Position numbers and translations under genes: made by a program
The notes under the pieces: generated by a model
Told to the model about the DNA's origin: nothing
Databases searched by the model: none
What the model saw: the letters and a program-made list of their open reading frames with translations, nothing else
NCBI RefSeq assembly: GCF_042477335.2
Contig: NC_091255.1
Coordinates: 39,472,501 to 39,536,500 of the forward strand
Reading direction: 5' to 3'
Origin: Ovis canadensis
Lineage: Eukaryota; Chordata; Mammalia; Artiodactyla; Bovidae
Length of the DNA: 64,000 nucleotides
In this document: positions 21,515 to 31,795 of the stretch, in pieces
Numbering within the stretch: position 1 is the first letter of the stretch
How the letters are laid out: each line of letters opens with the position of its first letter

Positions 21515-21570
21515 TTAAAGCACTTCCCAAATGTCTTCTGGTGCAAAATTGCCCCAAGGTGAGAATGATT
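21515..21570 (-). mobile_element. MER20 DNA transposon, right piece
   Basis: CCAAATGTCTTCTGGTGCAA and AATTGCCCCAAGGTGAGAAT correspond to the MER20 end (AAATGTCCCCTGGGGGGCAAAATCG...TTGAGAACC). Confidence 0.6.
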
Positions 21571-21659
21571 GGGTTGACTTGACACCTGAACAGCTGTACC
21601 TTTTTTTTTTTTTTTAAAGAAAATTATCTAGGTGATATGAGAGCAACAAGTTTGGGGAA

Positions 21660-22017
21660 ACTTAACCTTTAGAGTTTGTGCACAAAGCTTTGAGCTTGGC
21701 ACTCAAAGTTCCAGATAGTCTGACTCCTCCAGCATAAATTCTTTCTCCTCTTCTATAAAACACTTTGCAGCTTTTGTCCTCTTGTTTTGTGACTGATTCT
21801 CAACTGCATGCTGACCCCTCACTTCCAAATCTTTGTCCTAAATGCCAACCCCCGCTTTTCTAACGACTTCTCAGACTTCTCATTTCATATGTATTTTTTA
21901 AGTAGTGTTTGTTTATTGAAGGAATCAACTCACCACGTCTTAATCTGGACACCTCTGAAACTGCTAAAACACTACTCTCATAACGCCTGACAAACCCTCA
22001 CGCAAATAGTATTATCT
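21660..22017 (+). mobile_element. Probable L2 LINE, interrupted
   Basis: Pyrimidine-rich words (CCAGATAGTCTGACTCCTCC, CTTTGTCCTAAATGCC) and a better-supported L2 3' end on the other side of the next SINE suggest one L2 copy broken by Bov-tA. Confidence 0.4.
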
Positions 22018-22232
22018 TCACAGGTAGCACTCATGGTAAAGAACCCGCCTGCAAGTGCGGGTGACGAAAGAGACACAGGATCAGTCCCTGGGTCAGGAAG
22101 ATCCCCTGGAGGAGGGCATGGCAGCCCACGCCAGTATTCTTGTCTGGAGAATCCTGTGACAGAAGAGCCCGGCAGGCTACAGATCATGGGGTCCCAAAGA
22201 ATCGGACGTGACTGCAGTGACTTAGCACTGCA
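22018..22232 (+). mobile_element. Bov-tA SINE
   Basis: ACAGGTAGCACTCATGGTAA to GACTGCAGTGACTTAGCAC; GTCAGGAAGATCCCCTGGAG and CCAGTATTCTTGTCTGG are clear. Confidence 0.93.
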
Positions 22233-22235
22233 TGC

Positions 22236-22490
22236 AAATATGAGGCAGTCGTTGAAAATTTGTCTTCTCATCACACATGGCAAGCCACTTCTCACAGTTT
22301 ACTACTTCTTCATAATTTTATTTTATTTATTAATTTTTCATTTTTGGCTGCTTCCCAGTTTAATTTTATGTCTGTATCTACAGTCATTTGATTCCTGTCT
22401 CCAGCATCAGACCGAAGGCTTCAAAGATGGGGTCTATTTTTGCACTATTTACCATGATATCTGGCAGCAAACACTCAGTGACTAAATACA
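22236..22490 (+). mobile_element. L2 LINE 3' end
   Basis: TTTATGTCTGTATCTACAG, AGATGGGGTCTATTTTTGC, CTGGCAGCAAACACTCAGTG follow the L2 terminal order (GAGGGCAGGGACTTTGTC, CTGGCACATAGTAGGTGCTCA). Confidence 0.55.
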
Positions 22491-22496
22491 AGAATT

Positions 22497-22520
22497 GATT
22501 AATTAACCAATTAATTAATC
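22497..22520. repeat. AT-rich 10-bp inverted repeat with 4-base loop
   Basis: GATTAATTAA, CCAA, TTAATTAATC: the two arms are perfect reverse complements. It lies just after the L2 end. Confidence 0.9.
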
Positions 22521-23064
22521 ACTGCTTTATCTTGTCTTCTCAACGTGATTTCAGGCTCCTGCTGAATATTCCGTGGTTTCCACACTACTTTCCAATCTTA
22601 TGAATATAGTTATGTTCAAATAGTACATACTGAAACAATAAATGGCAACTATTATCTAAACCACATTAGCGTTATCAGCTGTGCTTTACAGCAGTGGTGC
22701 GACAGAGGCCAACACTCATTTGTTTTATTTTTTTAAATGGGCAGGCTCCCTTCGAACAACAACAAAAAAAACCCAGCAATTGCATTTGAAAAGAGATATG
22801 ATGTTATTTATGGCAATTATGTCACTGCTTATCTAGAAAGGACAGGTTTAATTAAAACTGAGCATTGGTGCCTGAACCCAAAAACTATCCTCAAATTTGA
22901 CAAATGTCTGTATTGTCGAGACACTTCCAAAAATTGAATGGAATTAGCAGAAAGTGTTCTCTGCTGTATTTATTTCTGTTTCCTACACAAAGATAGCCTG
23001 CACCCAAGGGGTAAAAAGCAAAACACGTTTCCCCAGCTCCCTGTTTTTTCACCTCTCCATGTGT
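22521..23064. other. Repeat-poor unique sequence
   Basis: No recognised repeat. The stretch 22,760-22,930 is AT-rich with several homeodomain-like cores (TTTAATTAAAA) and could be conserved non-coding DNA, which cannot be shown from one sequence. Confidence 0.45.
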
Positions 23065-23275
23065 GCATGCTAAGTCGTGTCCGGCTCTTTGTGACCCCAC
23101 AGACTACAGCCCACCAGGCTCCTCTGTCCATGGAATTCTCCAGGCAAGATTACTGGAGTGGGTTACCCTTTCCTTCTCCAGGGGATCTGCCCAACCCAGG
23201 GACTGAACTCGCCTCTCTCGCATTTCCTGCATTGGCAGGCGAATTCTTTACCATGGTGCCACTAGGGAAGCCCCG
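23065..23275 (-). mobile_element. Bov-tA SINE
   Basis: TGCATGCTAAGTCGTGTCCGG tail region through TCTCCAGGCAAGATTACTGG to GCCACTAGGGAAGCCC. Confidence 0.95.
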
Positions 23276-24130
23276 TATAGAGATAAGTCAGAATCAGAAA
23301 AGAGCCATGGCGTGGATATAACTAGAGAGAAGGAAGAAAGACACATGCCAAACAAAAGCCAGATGGAGAGTATACATCAGAAGAATTACTTTGCAAACAA
23401 CAGTACAAACAAACATTTATCTTCAGAGTCAAAGAATTTTTGATGGCATCTGTGAAACTCAGAACTCAAAGAAGAGATACAGAATCAAAGGAGATGTGAT
23501 GAGGCAACAGAAAGAAATAATGTGAGCTGAAAGAGTGCCAGGGAAAACGTGGATGAGAAAAAAAAAATCACTCCAGAAACCTTTTTGAAAAATCAGTTCA
23601 AAAACCCAGAATCTTCAGAAATAAAAATAAATATTGCTGAGTAAGAGAGATATGAAAGACAGGCTTAGGAAAAGGAAATGAACAAAATATGTGAAGAGTG
23701 ATGGAGAAAATGAGACATGGGGGATAAACAAGCACATGATGGGTGAATCCCCAAAAGGAAACTAAACAAATGAAGTAGATTTAGAATATTCAGATATGCA
23801 AGAGAGGAACATTCTATAAAACAAAGGTCATTACATGTCTTATGATGGAAAGGGGGCCCCGTGTTCAAGAAGAATTGGTGTGGGATAATCAGCCGAAACA
23901 CGCCTATTAACTTTGTTGTGCCTTTTTCGTTACAGTTTCCTATAACATCCAGATCCTCATCCATACAGCTCTCCAACCCTCTCTGAAAATAAATAAGCAA
24001 ATAAAACACACATTTTTAAGAAGCTACCTATTGGTGTGGAAAAAAAAAATACCAGGGTTCAAAATCTCTACAGCAACGTATTTCTACAACTTCTCAGATA
24101 TAAGAAAGGACTGTTCTTTGTGTTGCATGA
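23276..24130. other. Purine-rich sequence, unassigned
   Basis: Strongly A/G-biased on the plus strand to about 23,850, with many stops. Some resemblance to sense-strand old LINE sequence, but no diagnostic word. The 114-codon minus-strand frame (23,665-24,009) has no domain. Confidence 0.4.
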
Positions 24131-24134
24131 TGCA

Positions 24135-24815
24135 TTTGAGCCTCGCTTACACCCAGTAGTTTGTACCTCTTACTCCACACCGCTATATTATGCCCTGCTT
24201 GGCAACCACTAGTTTGTTCTCTAAGTCTGTGAGTCTGCTGCTTTTTTGTTATAGTCCCTAGTTCGTTGTGTATTTTAGAGTCCATATATAAGCAGTGTCA
24301 TGTAGTATTTGTCTTTCTCTGTCTGACTTATTTCACTAAGCACAATACCTTCCAAGTCCATCCCTGTTGTTGCAAGTGGTAAAATTTCATTCTTTGTATG
24401 GTTGAGTAATACTCCGTTGTGTATGTATACCACAGCTTCTTTATCCATTATATGGACCTTACTTTGCTTTCGCATCTTGGCAATTGTAAGTAGTGCTGCT
24501 ATGGACGTGGGGGGTACTTGTATCTTTTCAAATTAGTGCCTTGGTTTTTTTAGATTTATACCTGGGAATGGAATTCCTGGGTCATATGGTTGCTATATTT
24601 TTAGTTTTTTGAGACACCTCCATACTGTATTCCACAGTGGCTACCCCAGTGTGCATTCCCACCAATAGTGTATGAGGGCTCCCTTTTCTCCACATCCTTA
24701 CCAGTATGTGTTCTTTTTGATGATGGCAGGTATGAGATGACATCTCATTGTGGCTTTGATTGGTGTTTCTGTTTGGGTTTTCTTGTATGCACCTGTTGGT
24801 GTTTCTTAGTTACTA
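24135..24815 (-). mobile_element. LINE-1 3' half fragment
   Basis: Reversed L1 over about 680 bp: TTTGTTCTCTAAGTCTGTGAG, GTCTGACTTATTTCACTAAGC, GGAATGGAATTCCTGGGTC, CACCTCCATACTGTATTCC and TCCCACCAATAGTGTATGAG. It covers the end of ORF2 and the start of the 3' UTR, with no intact frame. Confidence 0.92.
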
Positions 24816-25484
24816 TTTTTTTTTTAATTCTAAGTATGGTATATATAAGGAAAAAAGAAAAACCCAGAGGATTTAGCACTGTGTTTTTCCTTGGATCTTC
24901 AGGTCCCAGCCAGTTTACCTTCTCTCATCTTTGAGAGCCCTTCTTCTGATTTTTTTGTATAAAATCTCCAGGTCTTATCATTGTATTTGGCAGAGGGAAT
25001 AGGAAAATGTACATCTATTCCATCTTCCTCAAAGTAGATGTCCAGGCTTTAATAGTTTACAAGTGTAAAATGTAAAAGTGTTTGACATCACAGAATAGTC
25101 AAGTAGAGAAAAACCATTTTCAGAAATCAATAAGACTTCTTAAACAAATGTTGAATAATTACTTAACTAACTGGTAAAAGCAGAATTAGGTGTCTTGAGA
25201 TATAATATTCCCAAATGAAATCCAGATAGATTAATTATGTAGTTAACTAATTAATTATAAACCAAGTCATATATAGAGAGAATAAAAGCACATTATAATC
25301 AGGATATGAATAAATGTGTAACATTTATACACAAATGATGGCTGTCTTTAAAATATAAGTGATTCTTATAAATCACTAAGAGAAACACAAATACTGAAAG
25401 TAAAGAATAATTAAAGTACCAAAGAGATGATTTGTGTAAAGGATACAAGTAGCTACCAAATATGAAAAAATACTCTTCTCAAAC
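24816..25484. other. Probable ancient LINE-1 remains
   Basis: ATAAAATCTCCAGGTCTTATC and CATCTATTCCATCTTCCTC resemble a common old L1-associated segment; from about 25,300 the words TATAAATCACTAAGAGAAAC fit sense-strand ORF2 of an old L1. Assignment is weak. Confidence 0.4.
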
Positions 25485-25604
25485 CAAGAAGGGGGTAATA
25501 TCCAGAATATACAAACAGCTTGTACAGCTCCATGTCAGGAAAATCAGCAATCCAATCAAAAAATGGGCAGAAGACTTGAATAGACACTTTTCCAAAGAGG
25601 ACTT
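25485..25604 (+). mobile_element. LINE-1 ORF2, first piece of a nested stack
   Basis: GTAATATCCAGAATATACAAA, CAATCAAAAAATGGGCAGAAG and CACTTTTCCAAAGAGGAC are sense L1 ORF2. The reading continues at 25,816-25,860 and 27,480 after two younger insertions. Confidence 0.9.
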
Positions 25605-25815
25605 AGGACTTCCCTGTTGACTCAGTAGTAAAGAATCTACCTGCCACTGCAGGAGAAGTGAGTTCAATCCCTGGATTGGAAAGATCCCTTGGTGAAGGGA
25701 ATGACAACCCACTCCGATATTCTTGTCTAGGAAATCCCAAGGACAGAGGAGCCTGGTGAGCTACAGTCCATGGTATCACAAAAGAGTTGGGCATGACTTA
25801 GCAACTAAACATCAA
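25605..25815 (+). mobile_element. Bov-tA SINE inserted in LINE-1
   Basis: AGGACTTCCCTGTTGACTCAG to GGGCATGACTTAGCAACTAAAC. CAAAGAGGAC (25,593) and CAAAGAAGAC (25,820) flank it as a one-mismatch target-site duplication. Confidence 0.95.
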
Positions 25816-25860
25816 TAACAAAGAAGACATACAGATTAAAAGATACTCAACCTTGCTAAT

Positions 25861-27470
25861 TATTCAGTTCAGTTCAGTTGCTCAGTCATGTCCCACTCTT
25901 TGTGACCCCATGGACTGCAGCACGCCAGGCTTCCCTGTCTATCACCAACTCCTGGAGCTTACTCAAACTCATGTCCATTGAGTTGGTGATGTCATCCAAC
26001 CATCTCATCCTCTGTCATCCCCTTCTCCTCCTGCCTTCAATCTTGCCCAGCATCAGGGTCTTTTCAAGTGAGTCAGATCTTCACATCAGGTGGCCAAAGT
26101 ATTGGAGTTTCAGCTTCAGCATCAGTCCTTCCAATGAATATTCAGGACTGATTTCCTTGAGGATTGACTGGTTGGATCTCCTTGCTGTCCAAGGGACTCT
26201 CAAGAGTCTTCTCCAACCACAATTCAAAAGCATCAATTCTTCAGCACTCAGCTTTCTTTACAGTCCAGCTGTCTCATCCATACATGACTACTGGAAAAAC
26301 TATAGCTTTGACTAGGCAAACCTTTGTCTGCAAAATAATGTCTCTGCTTTTTAATATACTGTCTACGTTGGTCATAGCTTTTCTTCCAAGGAGCAAGCAT
26401 CTTTTAATTTCATGGCTGCAGTCACCATCTGCAGTGATTTTGGAGCCCAAGAAAATAAAGTCTCTCACTGTTTCCTTTCTTTCCCCATCTATTTGACATG
26501 AAATGATGGGACCAGATGCCATGATCTTAGTTTTCTGAATGTTGAGTTTTAAGCCAACTTTTTCACTCTTGTCTTTCACTTTCATCAAGTGGCTCTTTAG
26601 TTCTTTGCTGTCTCCCATAAGGGTGGTGTCATCTGCATATCTGAGGTTATTGATATTTCTCCCAGTGATCTTGATTCCAGCTTGTGCTTCTTCCAGTCCA
26701 GCATTTCTCATGACGTACTCTGCATATAAGTTAAATAAACAGGGTGACAATATACAGCCTTGATGTACTCCTTTCCTGATTTGGAACCAGTCTGTTGTTC
26801 CATGTCCAGTTCTAACTGTTGCTTCCTGACCTGCATACAGGTTTCTCAGAAGGCAGGTCAGGTGGTCTGGTACTCCCATATCTTTAAGAATTTTCCACAG
26901 TTTGTTGTGACCCACACAGTTAAAGGCTTTGGTGTAGTCAATAAAGCAAAAGTACATATTTTTCTGGAACTCTCTTGCTTTCTCAATGATCCAGCAGATG
27001 TTGGCAATTTAATCTATGTTCCTTCTGCCTTTTCTAAATCCAGCTTGAACATCTGGAAGTTCATGGTTCACATACTATTGAAGCCTGGCTTGGAGAATTT
27101 TGAGCATTACTTTGCTAGCATGTGAGATGAGTGCAATTGTGTTTGAACATTCTTTGGCATTGCCTTTCTTTGGGATTAGAATGAAAACTGGCCTTTTCCA
27201 GTCCTGTGGCCACTGCTGAGTTTTCCAATTTTGCTGGCATATTGAGTGCAGCACTTTCACAGCATCATCTTTTAGGATTCAATAGCTCAACTGGAATTCC
27301 ATCACTTCCACTAGCTTAGTTAAGGCCCACTTGACTTTGCATTCCAGGATGTCTGGCTCTAGGTGAATGATCACACCATCGTGGTTATCTGGGTCATGAA
27401 GATCTTTTTTGTATAGTTCTGTATATTCTTGCCACCTCTTCTTAATATCTTCTGCTTCTGTTAAGTCTAA
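25861..27470 (-). mobile_element. BovB LINE, 1.6-kb 5'-truncated copy inserted in LINE-1
   Basis: Reversed BovB from the tail CAGTTCAGTTCAGTTGCTCAG to CTTCTGCTTCTGTTAAGTC, which is mid-ORF2. TAATTATT occurs at the left edge (25,856-25,863) and twice at the right edge (about 27,470-27,488), fitting a target-site duplication. Relative to the 60-kb copy it has small deletions near 27,140 and 27,320. Confidence 0.97.
26274..26957 (-). pseudogene. BovB ORF2 reverse transcriptase fragment
   Basis: A 227-codon open piece of BovB ORF2, minus strand. It carries RT motif A as FIDYTKAF (residues 5-12; the usual D of KAFD is N), the QGCILSPCLF motif B block (66-75), and the catalytic YADD box at 107-110 (26,628-26,639). 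The second aspartate pair is intact, but the motif A change FD to FN would be expected to harm catalysis. Upstream endonuclease sequence is absent through truncation. The encoded enzyme would copy BovB and SINE RNA at a nicked target. It is not functional here. Confidence 0.93.
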
Positions 27471-27479
27471 TTATTTCAG

Positions 27480-27605
27480 TAATTATTAGAAAAATGCAAA
27501 TCAAAACAACAGTGAGATATCACCTCACACTACTCAGAATGGTGATCATCAAGAAGTCTACAAATAACAAATGTTAGCAAGGATGTGGAACAAAGGGAGC
27601 CCTCA
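27480..27605 (+). mobile_element. LINE-1 ORF2, second piece of the nested stack
   Basis: ATTAGAAAAATGCAAATCAA, GAGATATCACCTCACACTAC, ACAAATGTTAGCAAGGATGTGG continue directly from the words at 25,604 and 25,860. Confidence 0.92.
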
Positions 27606-27619
27606 TAATTAGTCCTTTA

Positions 27620-28205
27620 AATAAGACGAAAGTGACAAACCTTTAGATGAGTGCTCTATGCTAGGTACTAACTTCCAAATACAGGCATGGTAGGATCCAG
27701 CTTAATACACTTTTTTGCAGAAACATTGACAGTAAGTATCAAAAGTAACAAAGGTCATTCCTTTTGACCGAATGATTCCACTATGGGGACCCAAAGAAAA
27801 GATTAACATAAAGATGAGTGAATAAGAGTGCTTATAATATAAATATTAATAATGGTAGGATGTAGTGAAAAACTAGAGAATCCAATGACAAAATTTTGGT
27901 TAAAGAAATACTGGTATATTCACAGAATAGAATACATTGGGGCTATTAAAAGCCATGTTATATAAGAATACTTGATGCCATGGGAGAACGTTCATAATTC
28001 ATCATGAAATAAAAACCAAAAAGTCAGTTACAAAGTAGTTTAGACACTAATGCTATTTTAATAGATTAAAAATGTTCAGAGAAATGCCATATTGAGAAAA
28101 TGTATAAAAATCAGCATTTTGAAATTAGGTACTGCAACTATGATTTTTAGTCACCAGCTCTTTATATATTTTCCTATTTTCAAAATATATTTTTAATACC
28201 ATCCT
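27620..28205 (+). mobile_element. Ancient LINE-1 3' end
   Basis: CCTTTTGACCGAATGATTCC, TGGGGCTATTAAAAGCCATG, CATCATGAAATAAAAACC match an old L1M-type end (CCCTTTGACCCAGCAATTCC, CAGCCATTAAAAAGAATG). Diverged. Confidence 0.6.
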
Positions 28206-29084
28206 TTTGTACTTAAAACAATCAATATATGTTAGCGATCTCTAGTTCTTTGAGATGCTTAGTGATGTCATCTGAGACACCAGCCTTTCTTAACTTTTGA
28301 TACTGCTTTCCATAGCTTTTTAATTTTGATTTTTATGTATGTTTCTTCATCACTACAAGATGGCTGTCGTACCTCCGGGCATCACACTAACACTCCTGGT
28401 AGAGAGAAAGAGGAAGAGAGCCCACCTTCTGCCTCTTGACCTCCTCCTCATCAGGACTGTTTCCCAGTAACCCCCTCAACAGACTTGTTTCCATCCCACA
28501 TGCCAACAAAGGATGTCGAGGAAAAAGTGTTCAATTTTCCAGACTGCAGAGTGGATGATGGCAAGAACGAAGAGGCTGGTAATGGATGCCAAGTGAGCCA
28601 ACTGCAGTTATTCTACACAGTATTTTGTGTAGAAAATTGAAAGCATGTTTTGCAGAGTGCACTGGTCGAATGCAGTGACAACCAAATGTAAGAACTGTGT
28701 TTTGCAAGCCTTGGAAAGAGCATTTGTGACGTCGGACCATTAAAGGGAGTGAGGAGATGTACTTACAAATTGTCCAGATTCTGATCCCTCTGTGGAGTGG
28801 GGTGGGGGGTGTGGTGCGGCACTGTATATTGCACGTCTTTTTACTAAGAAAAGATGAGAAGGTTGATGTCAAGCACATACGTCTGCACCATAAACTCTTC
28901 CACGGCCACTTTGTTGTAAGCGGCAGGGAAGAGAGCTTTCAAGCTGTGTTTGGTTACATGAAACCTGAGTCAGCCATCCAGCGACTGCAAAAAAAAAAAA
29001 GTCATCGAAAAGCAGGATTGGTCATACGGCTGAAGGCAGCCAGCTGTCAGACAAAGAGGAAAGTCTGGAGGTCAGGAGATCTGA
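28206..29084. other. Mostly unique sequence
   Basis: CTACAAGATGGCTGTCGTACC near 28,355 begins a segment like an old mammalian repeat (ACAAGATGGCTGCTGCAGCTCC) of uncertain class. The 137-codon plus frame (28,757-29,170) and a 115-codon minus frame show no domain. Confidence 0.4.
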
Positions 29085-29215
29085 GGGATCCATCACCCTC
29101 TGTTGCTGTACAGCTGAGGTCCCTTGGACACATCATTTACTCTGACCAACTTCAGCCTCTGAATCTGTAAGATCAGAGGGTGGATGGAAAAGACTCCTTT
29201 AGCGCTTTGAGCACG
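29085..29215 (+). mobile_element. MIR fragment
   Basis: GAGGTCCCTTGGACACATCA, ACTTCAGCCTCTGAATCTGTA and AGATCAGAGGGTGGATG follow the MIR core (GACCTTGGACAAGTCACTTAA, CCTCAGTTTCCTCATCTGTAA). Confidence 0.65.
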
Positions 29216-29222
29216 AATGACT

Positions 29223-29651
29223 GTTGGTTTTCAGTCGCTAAGTCATGTCCAACTCTTTGTGATCCCATGGACTGTAGTACACCAGGCTCTTCTCTTTGCC
29301 ACTATCTCCTGGAATTTGCTCAAATTTATGTCCACTGAGCTGGTGATGATATCATATTCTGCCACCTCATATTCTGCTGCCCTCTTCTGCTTTTGCCATC
29401 AATCTTTCCCAGCATCGGGGTCTTTTCCAATGCATTAGCTCTTTGTATCAGGTGGCCAAAGTATTGGAGTTTCAGCTTCAGCATCAGTCCTCCCATTGAG
29501 TATTCAGGGTTGATTTCCCTTAGGATTGACTGATTTGATCTCCTTGCAGTCCTAGGGACTCTCAAGAGTCTTCTCCAGCACCACAGTTCAAAAGCATCAA
29601 TTCTTCAGCTCTCAGCCTTCTTTATGGTCCAACTCTCACATCTGTACATGA
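29223..29651 (-). mobile_element. BovB LINE 3' segment of a twin-primed insertion
   Basis: Reversed BovB tail and ORF2 C-terminal region, from AGTCGCTAAGTCATGTCC to CAACTCTCACATCTGTACATGAC. AATGACT at 29,216-29,222 matches 29,729-29,735 beyond the inverted segment, so both segments belong to one insertion. Confidence 0.95.
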
Positions 29652-29728
29652 CAGAAACAGTAAAGACCTAATTGAAGCAGAAAAGATTAAGAAGGGGTGG
29701 CAAGAATACACAGAACTGTACAAGATAG
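29652..29728 (+). mobile_element. BovB internal segment in opposite orientation
   Basis: AGACCTAATTGAAGCAGAAA and GGGGTGGCAAGAATACACAG are sense BovB ORF2 (compare 61,028-61,090). This is the 5' part of the insertion, inverted relative to 29,223-29,651, with about 1.1 kb of BovB missing between them. Confidence 0.93.
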
Positions 29729-29735
29729 GAAATGA

Positions 29736-30239
29736 CTAGATCCTATTCTAATTGATATCCTCTGAAAATGAATAACTACAAAGGTACTGAATCACATAAA
29801 GCTTCTCATTGTGAGCAGACAGGAGGAAACACAGAGAGGTCTGGAGAAAGAAATATGAGGAGTCATTGGCTCTGCTACATCGTACAATCCACAGGGGAAA
29901 CAGAGCAGGTATAAAGCCTCGGAACTCAATAAAACTCTACCGATGTTATTTTTGTGCCATTGAAGAAATGGCTTAGTAGTGCAATCTGTGGAAACCACAC
30001 TCTAACTCAAGACTTGGAGTCCCTGCAGATTTCATTTCACAAACTAGAAAAAACAAAAAACAAACCAAAAAAAAAACCACTCCAAAAGTGAAACAAGTGA
30101 TGATCAGGAAGTTATTACTGGTAGTTACTAAAATCCTTCAGTCTTGAAATCAGAGGCCATACAAGGAACCCAACATTGTCCCCATGGGAACATATCAACC
30201 TTCAGTTTTGAATAAATGTGGTGGCCATCAGTATAGGCT
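29736..30239. other. Unique sequence, no feature recognised
   Basis: Contains an A-rich patch (about 30,045-30,080). No recognised repeat. Confidence 0.5.
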
Positions 30240-30420
30240 GTGATAGAGTTGGAATTCTTCCTCCACTGCTTAGAACTGCGTGACATTCAGAATGTTACTT
30301 AACCTCTCTGTGCCTCTGGTTCTCACCTGTACAATGGGGAACAATAATGGCACCCCCACCCACTGGGGAAAATTGAAAAATTTTAGTCTAATGCCTGGTC
30401 TCTAGATAGTTATTATCAGG
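30240..30420 (+). mobile_element. MIR SINE
   Basis: GCGTGACATTCAGAATGTTAC, TTAACCTCTCTGTGCCTCTGG, CACCTGTACAATGGGGAAC, GTCTAATGCCTGGTCTCTAG: the MIR core in order. The 240 bases after it hold no recognised feature. Confidence 0.85.
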
Positions 30421-30662
30421 TAGATTTTAATTCTTCAAAGCAATGAATTTGCAACTAAGCTTATAAACGGTTATGTAGTTAGTAACTACTTGTGATGGGC
30501 TACTCAATTAGGGGAATAGAGTTTCTTCTCTGCAGAAAGGTATGGAAATGGCAGAAGTAGGCCATAAAGTAGTTTACCATAAAGTTTGAGGAAGCTTTTA
30601 ATAAAATTCATCCCAGAGCACATGTGCAGTTTTGTAAACAGTAGGTACCTAAAGTCCTAAAA

Positions 30663-30866
30663 GTGTTAGTCGTTCAATCATGTCTGACTCTTTGCGACCC
30701 CATGGACTGTAGCCTGCCAGGCTCCTCTGTCCATGGGATTTTCCGGGCAAAAATATTGGAGTGGATTGCCATGCCCTTCTCCAAGGGATCTTCCTGACCA
30801 AGGGACTGAACCTGGGACTCCTGCATTGCAGGCAGACTTTTTACCATCTGAAGCACTGGGAAAGCC
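30663..30866 (-). mobile_element. Bov-tA SINE
   Basis: GTTAGTCGTTCAATCATGTC to CTGAAGCACTGGGAAAGCC, reversed. TAAAGTCCT and TAAAATCCT flank it (about 30,650 and 30,867). Confidence 0.95.
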
Positions 30867-31169
30867 TTAAAATCCTGAGCTGCTCCCAAAAGCAGATATC
30901 TCTACCTCTGGGGAGAAGGCAGAGAACAAGAGAGAGATTTGCTCTGGAAAGAGCAGAAATAGAAATGTCCTTTTGGATTTGGCTTAGACGCTATCTTTTG
31001 GCAGACGCTGACAATTTAACTGGAAATGGCCATAGAAACAAAATTGGAAGAGTTTCCAGCTCTCATCTATTCCTGTTTTCCTTGTTGGAATCCTCTCCTG
31101 GGTGCTTAACAGGTGGTCTACTGCCAGACCCCAAATATGAGGTGTTAAAATAGACTTTCAAATCAGTGG

Positions 31170-31585
31170 GGGAAAGGCGGGGTTGTTCATTAAACAGTAT
31201 TGAGACAGCTGGCGAACCATTTGGAAAAACAAAGTTAGAACCCTATCTCAAACCAAAATAAACCCCAAGTGGGTTAAATATTTAGAAATAAAGAGACATG
31301 AAAATATCAGAAGAAAATACAGGTGAATAGCAACAGAACAATATTATGGGAAAAGGCCTTATGACTATAATACTTAGCAGAAGTTGTCACGGGAAACATG
31401 ATTGTTGAGTGCATAATATATTTGTAATATCCCTTTCTAAAAAAATACAGGCAAAATAAGGACAACTGTAACTGAGGAAGAAATAACTTCAAGATATCAT
31501 CAATATAGAATCTCTCAGTACAGAATAAATCTTTTATAAATGAATTAGGAAGAGATGACCTGTCTCCTTCTCCTCCTACCTGAAA
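31170..31585 (+). mobile_element. Old LINE-1 ORF2 fragment
   Basis: CAGCTGGCGAACCATTTGG, AACCCTATCTCAAACCAAAA, CCCCAAGTGGGTTAAATATT, GGAAAAGGCCTTATGACTAT match sense ORF2 of an L1M-type element. No open frame. Confidence 0.75.
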
Positions 31586-31586
31586 A

Positions 31587-31795
31587 TGAGCACTCAGTCG
31601 CTTCAGTCGTGTCCGACTCTGGGACTCAGGGGACTGCAGCTCACTAGGCTCCTCTGTCCTTGGGATTCTCCGGGCAAGAATACTGGAGTGGGTTGTCATG
31701 CACTTTTCCAGGGGATCTTCCTGACCCAGAGATCAAACCTGGGTCTCCTGCATTGCAGGCAGATTATTTGCCATCTGAGCCACCAGGGAAGCCCA
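31587..31795 (-). mobile_element. Bov-tA SINE in old LINE-1
   Basis: GAGCACTCAGTCGCTTCAGTC to GAGCCACCAGGGAAGCCC, reversed and nearly complete. Confidence 0.95.

Noticed and set aside
28757..29170. 137-codon plus-strand frame
   Set aside because: It crosses an A12 run and a MIR element; no domain.
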